A DNA stretch of 64,000 nucleotides from the NCBI RefSeq assembly GCF_000012945.1, contig NC_007511.1:744001-808000 (forward strand), given 5' to 3'. Of this stretch, positions 40,505 to 48,690 are shown in pieces. A model generated the notes under the pieces. The model saw only the letters and a program-made list of their open reading frames with translations. It made no database searches and had not been told where the DNA came from. This DNA comes from Burkholderia lata. Its GTDB lineage: Bacteria; Pseudomonadota; Gammaproteobacteria; Burkholderiales; Burkholderiaceae. Position 1 is the first letter of the stretch; each line of letters starts with the position of its first letter. The position numbers were made by a program, and so were the translations under genes.

Positions 40505-40924
40505 ATGGGCATGAACGTTTCGTCGGGCAACGAGCCGGATGTGATGGTGGACATCAACACGACGCCGCTGATCGACGTGATGCTGGTCTTGCTGATCATG
40601 TTGATCATCACCATTCCGATCCAGATGCATGCGGTCAGGATGAATCTGCCGGTCGGCGACGCGCCGCCGGCCGCGCAGCCGGAGATCGTGCAGATCGACG
40701 TGGCTGCCGACGGCGCGACGTCGTGGAACGGCACGCGCCTGCCCGATCGTGCGGCGCTCGAAACGAAGCTTGCGCAGGTCGCGGCCGAACCGGTGCAGGC
40801 CGAGATCCGGCTCAGGCCGGACCGGCAGGCGCCGTATCGCGACGTTGCCGCCGTGCTGGCGTCCGCGCAGCGGCTGGGGGCGACGAAGATCGGCTTGATG
40901 GGTAACGAGCAGTACATGCAGTAG
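40505..40924 (+). CDS. exbD: ExbD/TolR-family protein, copy 2
   Basis: A 139-residue ExbD paralogue with VDINTTPLIDVMLVLLIML carrying the conserved aspartate, one membrane helix and a periplasmic domain. Starts 9 bp after copy 1. The copies share the membrane motif but differ strongly in the periplasmic part, so they may form a mixed stator or serve different TonB partners. Last gene of the receptor operon. Confidence 0.92.
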   Translation: MGMNVSSGNEPDVMVDINTTPLIDVMLVLLIMLIITIPIQMHAVRMNLPVGDAPPAAQPEIVQIDVAADGATSWNGTRLPDRAALETKLAQVAAEPVQAEIRLRPDRQAPYRDVAAVLASAQRLGATKIGLMGNEQYMQ

Positions 40925-41239
40925 GTGCGCAGCGTGATCGGGGCGGCGTGCGTGCGAGGACCGATGCAATCGCTTTGGGGGGGCGGGGAGACGTTTGCGA
41001 AGGCCGGTGCTCGCGGCGCACGACGTTCTCGTCCGCAACGCGGTGTTTCGCGCGATCGACGGCGATGGGAATCGAGGTGTTCGAGAACGGATAAGGCTGG
41101 CGTCGACGTCGCGTCTGCTTCCCGCTGGAGCAAGTCCTGCGGAATCTATTGCGCGTCCGGCGAACGGGAGTGTGCAGCAGAACGCTGCGGAAGGGATGGC
41201 GCGTGGCCGGCCCGTACTTTACGGGCTGGAGCGCTTTTT
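40925..41239. other. Gap of 315 bp between exbD and tRNA-Leu
   Basis: No credible gene. A short inverted repeat at 41210-41226 (7-bp stem GCCCGTA) lies just downstream of the tRNA on its own strand and may mark the end of the tRNA transcript, but it has no U-run. Confidence 0.4.
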
Positions 41240-41324
41240 TGGTGCCGACGGCGAGACTCGAACTCGCACAGCTTTCGCCACTACCCCCTCAAGATAGCGT
41301 GTCTACCAATTTCACCACGTCGGC
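41240..41324 (-). tRNA. tRNA-Leu(GAG)
   Basis: An 85-nt tRNA on the minus strand, including an encoded CCA. The acceptor stem is GCCGACG pairing with CGTCGGC. The D-arm region contains TGGTAGACACG, the anticodon stem-loop CTATC-TTGAGGG-GGTAG gives anticodon GAG, a long variable arm follows (type II tRNA), and the T-arm holds GTTCGAGTC. The leucine identity follows from the anticodon and the variable arm. Confidence 0.95.
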
Positions 41325-41465
41325 ACTGCAAGGGGCGCAATTCTAGCGTGACGTTGCGCGTTTGTGAAGGGGGTGTGACACATTGAAGGGATTCACGCAG
41401 GCGATCCCGGTAGAATTCGGGCGATCGACCCGACGATAGTCGCAACCGCCACCCGTTTTCTCCGC

Positions 41466-42791
41466 GTGACAAACACCCTCGAACAACTGCAGGCCGGGCA
41501 GCTCGCCGGCGCACGGCAACTCAAGCTCGCATGCGGGTTGACGGCATTCCCTCGCGAGATCTTCGATCTTGCCGATACGCTCGAAGTGCTCGACCTGACC
41601 GGCAATGCGCTCTCCGCGCTGCCGGACGACCTGCCGCGGCTGCACCGCCTGCGTATCCTGTTCGCGTCCGGCAATCGCTTTACCGCGTTCCCCGACGTGC
41701 TCGGCGCGTGCGGGCAGCTCGACATGATCGGCTTCAAGGCGAACCGGATTCAGACGGTGCCGAGCGGGTCGCTGCCGCGCGCGCTGCGCTGGCTGATCCT
41801 CACCGACAACGCCATCGACGAACTGCCGGCCGACATCGGCGCTTGCTCGCGGCTGCAGAAGCTGATGCTCGCGGGCAACCGGTTGCGCACGCTGCCGGCG
41901 GAAATGGCCGCATGCCGCGCACTCGAACTGGTGCGGTTGTCCGCGAACCGGCTGGACGCACTGCCCGACTGGCTGCTGCGCCTGCCGCGCCTCGCGTGGC
42001 TCGCCGCCGCGGGCAACCCGTTCGGCGCCGCGCCGGAAGCCGCGGCGTCGGCCGGTGACGAGGTCGCGGACATCGACTGGGCGTCGCTGTCATGCGAGCA
42101 GAAGCTGGGCGAGGGCGCGTCGGGCGTCATTTTTCGCGCGCAGTGGCATGCGGATGGGCGTCCGCCACGGGCGGTCGCGGTCAAGCTGTTCAAGGGCGCG
42201 GTGACGAGCGACGGCCTGCCCGATTGCGAAATGGCCGCGTGCCTGCACGCCGGCCGCCATTCGAGCATGATCCCGGTGATCGGCAAGGTGAGCGGGCATC
42301 CCGACGGCACGCACGGCCTCGTGATGGAACTGGTCGATCCCGCGCTCACCAATCTCGCCGGACCGCCGAGCTTCGCGACCTGCACGCGCGACGTGTATGC
42401 GGCCGACGCGCGATTCGAACCGGCCGCAGCCGTGCGGATTGCGCACGGCATCGCGTCGGTGGCGGGCCATCTGCACGCCCGCGGCATCATGCATGGCGAC
42501 CTGTACGCGCACAACATCCTGCACGATGGCGAAGGCGGTGCGCTGCTCGGGGATTTCGGCGCGGCGTCGCTCTACGATACGAACGATCGCACGCGTGCTA
42601 CGGCGTTCGAGCGGCTCGAGGTGCGGGCGTTCGGCTATCTGCTTGGCGAGCTGCTCGAGCGATGCGAACCGCACACGTGGGCCGGCAGGCGCGCGCTCGA
42701 TGCGCTCGCCGTGGCCTGCCTGAATGAAGACGTCGATGCGCGGCCGTCGTTCGGCGAGATCGCGGCCGAGCTGGCCGCACACACGCGCTGA
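41466..42791 (+). CDS. Leucine-rich-repeat protein kinase fusion
   Basis: A 441-residue two-domain protein. Residues about 30-190 hold around seven LRR units of about 23 residues (LEVLDLTGNALSALPDDL, LRWLILTDNAIDELPADI, LQKLMLAGNRLRTLPAEM). Residues about 210-441 are a Hanks-type kinase fold: glycine loop GEGASGVIFRA (about 216-226), K240 in AVKLFKG, catalytic loop H343-G-D345-LYAHN and D363-F-G. The usual HRD arginine is glycine, and no transmembrane segment or signal peptide is visible. GTG start at 41466 without a clear ribosome site. Such fusions are sporadic in proteobacteria; the substrate is unknown. It is divergent from the tRNA-Leu. Confidence 0.85.
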   Translation: MTNTLEQLQAGQLAGARQLKLACGLTAFPREIFDLADTLEVLDLTGNALSALPDDLPRLHRLRILFASGNRFTAFPDVLGACGQLDMIGFKANRIQTVPSGSLPRALRWLILTDNAIDELPADIGACSRLQKLMLAGNRLRTLPAEMAACRALELVRLSANRLDALPDWLLRLPRLAWLAAAGNPFGAAPEAAASAGDEVADIDWASLSCEQKLGEGASGVIFRAQWHADGRPPRAVAVKLFKGAVTSDGLPDCEMAACLHAGRHSSMIPVIGKVSGHPDGTHGLVMELVDPALTNLAGPPSFATCTRDVYAADARFEPAAAVRIAHGIASVAGHLHARGIMHGDLYAHNILHDGEGGALLGDFGAASLYDTNDRTRATAFERLEVRAFGYLLGELLERCEPHTWAGRRALDALAVACLNEDVDARPSFGEIAAELAAHTR

Positions 42792-42802
42792 CGGGCGCTC
42801 GC

Positions 42803-43432
42803 TTACGCCTGCCGTGCAGTCAGCAGCTTGATCCCGAGCCCGACGAACAGCAGCCCGCTCGCGCGCTTGAGCGCACGCACCGTGCGGCTCATGCCGAAGC
42901 CGCGATGGAGCCGGCGCACGCCGGCCGAGTAGACGCTGTGAACGACCACGACGGTACACGCGATCGTCGCGTACATCACGACGAACTGCAGCGCGAGCGG
43001 GCGGTCGTGCACGACGAACTGCGGCATGAATGCCGACAGGAAGATCATCGTCTTCGGATTGCTGCCCGATACGAACAGCGCCTCGCGGAACAGTTTCCTG
43101 CGGTCGGGCACGGCGATCTCCGCCGCCCCGGTCGAAGCGGCGGCCTTGCGGTCGCCGCGCAACTGCCGGACACCGAGGAAGACCAGGTACGCGGCGCCGA
43201 CCACCTTCATCGCGACGAACAGCGGCGGCATCGCGGCCAGCACCGCGCCGACGCCGAGCGCGACGAGCACCACGACCACACCTTGCGCGACGAGGTTGCC
43301 CGCGATCGTCGCGGCCGTGCCATGCGTGCCGTAGCGCACCGTGTTGCGGATGACGAGCAGCACGTTGGGCCCCGGCGACAGCGTCGTGGCGAGATAGGCT
43401 GCGGCAAACAGCATCCAGGTCTGAATGGACAT
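42803..43432 (-). CDS. LysE/RhtB-family amino acid exporter
   Basis: A 209-residue inner-membrane protein with about six hydrophobic helices and the family N-terminus MLFAAAYLATTLSPGPNVLL, whose SPGPN motif is typical for RhtB/LysE exporters; the internal block SGSNPKTMIFLSAFMPQFV is also characteristic. The start MSIQTW at 43432 is chosen over longer frames because it aligns with the family start. It converges with the LRR-kinase gene, with 11 bp between the stops. The exported amino acid cannot be told from sequence. Confidence 0.9.
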   Translation of the reverse strand: MSIQTWMLFAAAYLATTLSPGPNVLLVIRNTVRYGTHGTAATIAGNLVAQGVVVVLVALGVGAVLAAMPPLFVAMKVVGAAYLVFLGVRQLRGDRKAAASTGAAEIAVPDRRKLFREALFVSGSNPKTMIFLSAFMPQFVVHDRPLALQFVVMYATIACTVVVVHSVYSAGVRRLHRGFGMSRTVRALKRASGLLFVGLGIKLLTARQA

Positions 43433-43530
43433 GCGGCGCTCCGAGAGGCGGTTCCGGCGGGCGGGATGAAGCGATGATGCCACGCCAATAATTGGCGTAG
43501 GCTGGCGCCGGAACCGCGCCGTCGCGCGCG

Positions 43531-43704
43531 TCAGCTTGCGTCGCGCATGCAGTACGCGGGGATCGACGGCGGCGTATCGATCGCGGCGGGCCGCGTCATC
43601 CATGCGATCCACCCGGCCCATAACCCGCAGACGATCATCACGGCGACGTTCAGCGGCGTCCGGTAGCGGACGATCAGGTCGGCCAGCGGCAGGCGGTGTT
43701 TCAT
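43531..43704 (-). CDS. Small single-pass membrane protein, downstream of the copper genes
   Basis: A 57-residue protein read by hand. The start at 43704 has AAGGAG a few bases upstream. It has one hydrophobic helix (LNVAVMIVCGLWAGWIAWM, residues about 18-36) and a short tail with a single cysteine. It lies 31 bp downstream of the PCuAC gene on the same strand, so it is probably co-transcribed. No family recognised; a link to copper handling is by position only. Confidence 0.6.
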   Translation of the reverse strand: MKHRLPLADLIVRYRTPLNVAVMIVCGLWAGWIAWMTRPAAIDTPPSIPAYCMRDAS

Positions 43705-43735
43705 GTGCGTCTCCTTCGATCGGGGGCGGGTGGCG

Positions 43736-44182
43736 TTACTGGCCGGCGTAGGTCGGCGCCTTGGCGTCGCAGGTCACGGACACCGTCGCGCCGTCCGCGA
43801 AATGCAGCCGGAACGGCACCTTCGCACCGGGCGCGACCGCCTGGCGCGGTTGCTCCAGCATCACGTGATAGCTTTTCGGCTTGAAGGTCACCGTACCGTG
43901 CGCGGGCACTTCGACGGCATCGACGTGAACCATCTTCGCGGTGCTGCCGCTCGTTTGCGTTTCATGCAGCATCGCCATCCCGTACGCGGGCGAGTCGAGG
44001 CCCGTCAGCGTGACGGGTGCATCGCCGTCGTTCTTCAGCGTGAAGTAGCCGGACGACGGCACGGCCGCCGGCATTGCGCGGATCCAGCAGTTTTCCGCCT
44101 GCACGGCCGGCGCGGCGAACGTGGCGGGGGCGTGCAGCGCGAGCAGGGCGAACAGCAGGCCGGTCGGAATCGAGCGTTTCAT
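43736..44182 (-). CDS. Periplasmic copper chaperone PCu(A)C
   Basis: A 148-residue protein with a signal peptide (GLLFALLALHAPATFAAP, cleavage near residue 23) and a PCuAC domain. The copper-ligand pattern of the family is visible as MAMLHETQ followed by HVDAVEVPAHG and YHVML, providing Met and His ligands. Acts in the periplasm to carry Cu(I), in many bacteria to cytochrome oxidase. It sits between CopC and a small membrane protein on the same strand. Confidence 0.9.
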   Translation of the reverse strand: MKRSIPTGLLFALLALHAPATFAAPAVQAENCWIRAMPAAVPSSGYFTLKNDGDAPVTLTGLDSPAYGMAMLHETQTSGSTAKMVHVDAVEVPAHGTVTFKPKSYHVMLEQPRQAVAPGAKVPFRLHFADGATVSVTCDAKAPTYAGQ

Positions 44183-44262
44183 GGTTGGTTCTCCTTATGG
44201 GTGGATGCGGAAGGTAACGGGGCGGCGCGACCGGCGCGAAACGCCGATGCGCGTCGCGAACC

Positions 44263-44628
44263 TCATTTCAGCGTGAATGCGTAGTGGCCGTGCGTGCGAT
44301 GGCCGTCGCTGGCCACCGCAATCCACGCGACCGTGTACGTGCCGGCTGTCAGGCTGGCCAGCGCGACCTGCATGCGCTTCCGGTTGCCGGCATCGACGGA
44401 CGATTTCCCGTCGACGACCGATTGCCCGTGGCTGTCGGTGACGGCGATCGAGCTGAAAGCGGGCTCGAGCGCTTCGCTGAAACCGATCGTGACCGCGTGC
44501 GGCGCGGTCGACAGCGTGGCGTCGGCGGCCGGTTCCTGCGTCTTCGGGAGCGCGTGTGCGTGGGCAGTCTGGATGATGACGAAACCGAGCGCGGCGAGTG
44601 CGCCGCGAATGAAAGGCGTGGTTTTCAT
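44263..44628 (-). CDS. copC: CopC-domain periplasmic copper-binding protein
   Basis: A 121-residue CopC/YobA-type protein. The signal peptide ends in AHA so that the mature protein begins near HALPKTQEPA, giving the N-terminal histidine typical of CopC copper sites. Further family text: VTIGFSEALEPAFSSIAV and the ending VAWIAVASDGHRTHGHYAFTLK, quoted across the C-terminal histidines. Start at 44628 (MKTTPF). CopD is not found next to it, which is unusual for the pair. Confidence 0.88.
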   Translation of the reverse strand: MKTTPFIRGALAALGFVIIQTAHAHALPKTQEPAADATLSTAPHAVTIGFSEALEPAFSSIAVTDSHGQSVVDGKSSVDAGNRKRMQVALASLTAGTYTVAWIAVASDGHRTHGHYAFTLK

Positions 44629-44930
44629 GGTTGAGTGGGCGAGTGGCGAATCGGATGGCGCAACACGGATTCGACGGACGGATGCACGTGCACCCTCGCA
44701 GCAGCACCGATGGCGGCCGATGCAGGCGCGAATGTGCGCGACCGGACGTTCGCTCGCAAGCGAATGTCGGCGCGACGGTACGAACCGGGAGCAGCCAGCC
44801 GCAAGCACGGCGTAACGCCGCGCGCAAACCGGTGACACGTGATCGTCCTTCGAAACGTGACATGTCGCGCACGCCGGCGGCGTGCGCGGACCACGCGATG
44901 CGTCATGGCATCACGGGCGTTGACGACGAA
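44629..44930. other. Gap of 302 bp between copC and the DUF2946 gene
   Basis: No credible gene seen on either strand; frames here are short or lack ribosome sites. It must contain the promoter of copC-PCuAC if these are not read from the DUF2946 gene. No clear CueR or CopR box was recognised. Confidence 0.3.
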
Positions 44931-45308
44931 TCAGGACGCGATCGGCGGGGCGCGCGGTTGCGCGGCCGTGAGCGGCAGCGCGCGGCGCAGGCTTTCGAAG
45001 CGGGTCGCTTCGCGATGCTGAATGACGTGCACGTTGGCCGCGAACGACAGTTCGGGCGCGGGCAGTGCGGGTGTGTGAGCAAGCAGGCTGCAATAGCCGC
45101 ATGCCTGGAGGTGGGCCTGCAGGCGCTTCTCCGACGAATCGGTGGCGCGCTCGCCGGTGGCCGGCGCGGCCGTGCAGTAGCCGGCCAGCAGCGTATCGAC
45201 GCGCTGCTGCGTCGTCAGTGCCTGCGAGATCGTCGGCGCGAGCGCCGTCATCAGGATGGCGAGCATCCCGATCAGACTGCCGATCTTCCGGAGGCGACGA
45301 CTCAGCAT
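44931..45308 (-). CDS. DUF2946 family protein
   Basis: A 125-residue protein with an N-terminal hydrophobic segment (IGSLIGMLAILMTALAPTISQAL) and a mature part with CGYCSLLAHTPALPAP, the motif I associate with DUF2946 proteins found beside copper genes. The cysteine pair and histidines could bind metal. Start at 45308 (MLSRRL). Same strand as copC, PCuAC and the small membrane protein, which together look like a copper-handling group, although a 302-bp gap separates this gene from copC. Confidence 0.75.
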   Translation of the reverse strand: MLSRRLRKIGSLIGMLAILMTALAPTISQALTTQQRVDTLLAGYCTAAPATGERATDSSEKRLQAHLQACGYCSLLAHTPALPAPELSFAANVHVIQHREATRFESLRRALPLTAAQPRAPPIAS

Positions 45309-45409
45309 GCGATGCGCGGCGATGGTTGGGCGACGATGGAGCGGATTATGCCACGCACGTCGATTCGCAGGTCGCCACGGACCTGCGGCGTGGCGGCGCG
45401 CTACGCGCG

Positions 45410-45904
45410 CTACGCGTGCTTCGCCAGGTATTTCGTGATCAGCGTCATCTGCGCGGCCCAGCCCTGGTCGTTCATCTCGCGCGCCTTCGCGCGGCGCGCT
45501 TCGATCAACTGATCGAAGCCCGTTTCGGTGACCGTGAGCAGCGTACCGCCGGCCTGTGCGGCAAGCGCGAACGTGACGAGCGTCATCGGCTCGGCCGAGT
45601 AATCGAAATTCGGGTCGATCGCGAACGGATGCCAGCGAAACGAGAACAGTTGCTTCGGCTCGACGCGGTCGACGACGATTTCGAACACAGTGCCCGCGTA
45701 GGGTTCTTGCGCCTTGGCGACGTCGTCGTCGACGCGGGTCGGCGTGATGCGGCCGAACAGCGGCTGGCCGGCCGCGAACGGCCCGTCGAACGTGACGCCG
45801 AACCACTGGCCGAATTCGCCGGAATTGCTGACGGCTTCCCACACGCGGTCGGGCGATGCGTTGAGCCGGGCCTGTTTTTCGATGCGATCGGTTTGCTGGG
45901 TCAT
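45410..45904 (-). CDS. SRPBCC/AHSA1-like polyketide-cyclase-fold protein
   Basis: A 164-residue protein of the AHSA1/START-like fold. Typical elements: KQARLNASPDRVWEAVSNSGEFGQWFG at the start, quoted here as the first strand and helix, FSFRWHPFA, and the C-terminal helix with QLIEARRAKAREMNDQGW. The start MTQQTD at 45904 is chosen because of GGAGAAC just upstream; an ATG four codons earlier is possible. Binds a hydrophobic ligand or acts as a chaperone-like cofactor in known members; the role here is unknown. Confidence 0.85.
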   Translation of the reverse strand: MTQQTDRIEKQARLNASPDRVWEAVSNSGEFGQWFGVTFDGPFAAGQPLFGRITPTRVDDDVAKAQEPYAGTVFEIVVDRVEPKQLFSFRWHPFAIDPNFDYSAEPMTLVTFALAAQAGGTLLTVTETGFDQLIEARRAKAREMNDQGWAAQMTLITKYLAKHA

Positions 45905-45963
45905 GACGTTCTCCACTCAGGATCAACCTTTGCTGGACGGCACGCGCGATCCGCGCGCCGCGT

Positions 45964-46266
45964 CTAGTCGAGCATGACGGCGTCGGGTACGTCGAGGACG
46001 AGGTCCGACGTCGCGACGGCCACGCACGGCAGCGTATAGCCGTCGGCCTTTTCCTCGCGGCTCAGCCCGGGCCATTCGATCGTGTAGCGTACGCTGCCGC
46101 TGACGATCCGGCAAAGGCAGCTTCGGCACGTGCCGTTGCGGCACGAACGCGGCAGCGACACGTGCGCGAACGCGGCGGCTTCGAGCAGCGTCAGCGAATC
46201 GGGTGCATCGAAGGTCGCGCCGAGCGGCTCGATGCGCACGAGGGGGAGGGGTTCCGGATCGGTCAT
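45964..46266 (-). CDS. Plant-type 2Fe-2S ferredoxin
   Basis: A 100-residue ferredoxin with the [2Fe-2S] ligand pattern in SCRNGTCRSCLCRI, where C-x4-C-x2-C is seen, plus the fourth cysteine in TLPCVAV. It is a soluble electron carrier. It lies 88 bp downstream of the sigma54 activator gene and 59 bp upstream of the SRPBCC gene on the same strand. No partner oxygenase or reductase is adjacent. Confidence 0.9.
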   Translation of the reverse strand: MTDPEPLPLVRIEPLGATFDAPDSLTLLEAAAFAHVSLPRSCRNGTCRSCLCRIVSGSVRYTIEWPGLSREEKADGYTLPCVAVATSDLVLDVPDAVMLD

Positions 46267-46354
46267 GGCGGAGGCAGAGGCGGGCGGCGGTTCGGCGACA
46301 ACGCGTCAAGCATACCCGAACGTGCGGCCAGCCCGCGCCGGCTGCCCGCTGGCG

Positions 46355-48268
46355 TCAATGCCGGCGCAGGTGCCGGTACACGGTATTGCGGGCGAGACCG
46401 AGTTCGCGCGCCGCCGCCGACACGTTGCCGCCATGCCGCGCGAGCACGGCGTCGATCACCGCGGCCTGATGGCTTTGCAGCGTCGTGCCTTCGCGCGTGC
46501 CGGCCGATGCGGCCGGTGTTGCGGTGGCCGGCTCAACCGGTGCCGCCGGCACGTCGTCGCAGTCGAGCCAGAAATCGTCGGGCAAATGGGCAAGCGTGAT
46601 TTCCGCTTCGTCTTCGGCGAGCATGCCGGCCGTGCGCAGCACGTTGGTCATCTGGCGCAGGTTGCCGGGCCAGCGGTGGCGCGTGAACGCGTCGAGCACG
46701 TCGGCCGCGATGCGGCGCGGCATCGGTTCGCTGCGTGCGAGCCGCGCGAGAATCCGTTCGACGAGCGCGGGCAAGTCGGTGCGCGCGGCAAGTGCCGGCA
46801 GCGTGACCGCGAGCCCGTTGATCCGGTAGAACAGGTCTTCGCGGAACGTGCCTTCCGCGATCATCGCGCGCAGGTCGCGATGGGTCGCGCAGACCACGCG
46901 TACGTCGACCGGCACCGCGCGTGCGCCACCGAGCGGCATCACCGCGCGTTCCTGCAGCACCCGCATCAGCCGGACCTGCTGCGCGAGCGGCATGTCGCCG
47001 ATTTCGTCGAGAAACAGCGTGCCGCCGTCGGCCTGCACGATCTTGCCGGGGCTGCCGCGCTTGCGTGCGCCGGTGAACGCGCCGTCCTCGTAGCCGAACA
47101 GCTCGGCCTCGATCAGCGAATCGGGCAGCGCTGCGCAGTTGACCGCGACGAACGGGCCGTCCGCGCGTGGCGAAGCCTGGTGCAGCGCACGGGCAAGCCA
47201 TTCCTTGCCGGTGCCGGTCTGGCCGAGGATCAGCAGTGGCAGGTCGCGCCCGCGGATCTTCGCGACACGCTCGAGCACGGCGGCCATGCGCGCGTCGCCG
47301 GTGTCGAGCGTCGCGAACGTGATCGTGTCGGGGTCCGGCGTGCGCACGCGTGCGGCGGGTGCGGGCGGCGTGACGGCGATGGTGGTTTTGTGCGCTTCCG
47401 CGAATTCGCAGCGCGCCAGCACGCGCACGCCGGTCGACAGCGTGAGGCGGAACATCGCACCGGGTGCGCGTGCCGCCTGCTGCGCGAGCTGGCCGAAGCG
47501 CATGCCGAACAGTGCGTCGCTGGCCTGATGTTGCAGTGCGTCGAACGATGCGCCGAGCTGGAATTGTGCGCTGCGGTTCGCGGCGATCAGCCCGCCGTCG
47601 GGGCCGAATGCGACGAGCCCGGCGAACAGCGAATCGACGCATTCCTCGTGCGCATGAAAGCGCAGCCGTAGTGCTTCTGCGCACTGGTTCGCGAACAGGT
47701 GGTTCTCGATCAGTTGCGCGGACATCCGCACGAGTGCGAGCGTATGCGGGCTCGAGCCGCGCGGGTCGCCGCTGACGTCGAGCGTGCCGAGCGTGCGGCC
47801 GAACGGGTCGAAGATCGGTGCGCACGAGCAGGTGAGGATGTGATTGGCGCGCAGGAAGTGCTCGGAGCCATGCACCGCGACGGCCTGGCCCGATGCGAGC
47901 GCGGTGCCGATCGCGTTGGTGCCGCGTGCGCCTTCCGCCCACGAGACGCCGGTACACAGCGCGACGCGGTTGGCTTTCTCGATGAAGTCCGCGTCGCCGA
48001 TGCTGTGCAGGATCACGCCGTCGGCGTCGGTCAGCAGCACGAGGCTTTGCGTGTCGGCGATTTGCGCGTGGAGGTTTTCCATCACCGGGCGGGCGTGCGA
48101 GAACAGCGCGTGATTCGTGTCGAGCAGTTCGCGCAGCGCGATGCGCGACAGCGGCGAGAAATCCGGGCGTTCGTGCGCGCGCAGGCCGACCGCGGTCGAG
48201 CGCGCATGCGCCTGCGCGAGCAGGTCGGTGCGACCCGCGGTGGCGGGCAGCACGAAGGGTTGCGGCAT
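46355..48268 (-). CDS. AcoR-type sigma54-dependent activator
   Basis: A 637-residue enhancer-binding protein. The N-terminal GAF region ([32 protein letters not shown]) is followed by a PAS-like segment, then the AAA+ domain with Walker [10 protein letters not shown], the sigma54 loop [14 protein letters not shown], Walker [13 protein letters not shown] and a C-terminal Fis-type HTH ([21 protein letters not shown]). This layout is that of AcoR, which controls acetoin or alcohol catabolism. No aco, adh or dehydrogenase genes are nearby, so the target is unknown. The start at 48268 is close to a set of hairpin repeats. Confidence 0.9.
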   Translation of the reverse strand: MPQPFVLPATAGRTDLLAQAHARSTAVGLRAHERPDFSPLSRIALRELLDTNHALFSHARPVMENLHAQIADTQSLVLLTDADGVILHSIGDADFIEKANRVALCTGVSWAEGARGTNAIGTALASGQAVAVHGSEHFLRANHILTCSCAPIFDPFGRTLGTLDVSGDPRGSSPHTLALVRMSAQLIENHLFANQCAEALRLRFHAHEECVDSLFAGLVAFGPDGGLIAANRSAQFQLGASFDALQHQASDALFGMRFGQLAQQAARAPGAMFRLTLSTGVRVLARCEFAEAHKTTIAVTPPAPAARVRTPDPDTITFATLDTGDARMAAVLERVAKIRGRDLPLLILGQTGTGKEWLARALHQASPRADGPFVAVNCAALPDSLIEAELFGYEDGAFTGARKRGSPGKIVQADGGTLFLDEIGDMPLAQQVRLMRVLQERAVMPLGGARAVPVDVRVVCATHRDLRAMIAEGTFREDLFYRINGLAVTLPALAARTDLPALVERILARLARSEPMPRRIAADVLDAFTRHRWPGNLRQMTNVLRTAGMLAEDEAEITLAHLPDDFWLDCDDVPAAPVEPATATPAASAGTREGTTLQSHQAAVIDAVLARHGGNVSAAARELGLARNTVYRHLRRH

Positions 48269-48283
48269 GACTTGTCTCCTGTC

Positions 48284-48427
48284 GACAGCAGTTAGCGCTT
48301 CAGCGCTTACTGCTGTCCCATGCTTCGCGGTCGGTCCCAGTTAGCGCTTTAGCGCTTACTGGGACCCCATGCTTCGCGGTCGACAGCAATTAGCGCTTCA
48401 ACACTTGCTGCTGCCCCATGCTTCTCG
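48284..48427. repeat. Three tandem 49-bp hairpin repeats
   Basis: Three units begin at 48284, 48333 and 48382, exactly 49 bp apart. Each has a 34-nt inverted repeat with a 2-nt tip, then a spacer like CCATGCTTCGCGGTC. Unit 1 arm: GACAGCAGTTAGCGCT; unit 2 arm: GGTCCCAGTTAGCGCT. In unit 2 the changed bases are changed in both arms, so pairing is kept. Unit 3 is partly eroded in its second arm. The block lies in the 5' region of the sigma54 activator gene. Confidence 0.85.
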
Positions 48428-48690
48428 AAATTGACCGTCTCTCGGCGCCCGCACACGCACCGAAATCCTCCACGGATTCCCGCCTCCACGTGCGGCGCAC
48501 CATCGGTGTGCGAACGGCAACCATCCGGGTACGCATCATCATACAAGCGCCGCGTACGAAGCGCGACCGCGAACAAAATCCCCTTGCTTTTAAATGGCCG
48601 CCTGCAATGATGGAAATGGAGCACGCACGCGCCGTGTTCCGCATTGCAACATGCATGCGACGCGACATGCATCCGTTCGGGAGAGGCATC

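Noticed and set aside
48284..48427. CRISPR array
   Set aside because: The units are tandem with conserved spacers and internal hairpins; there are no variable spacers and no cas genes.
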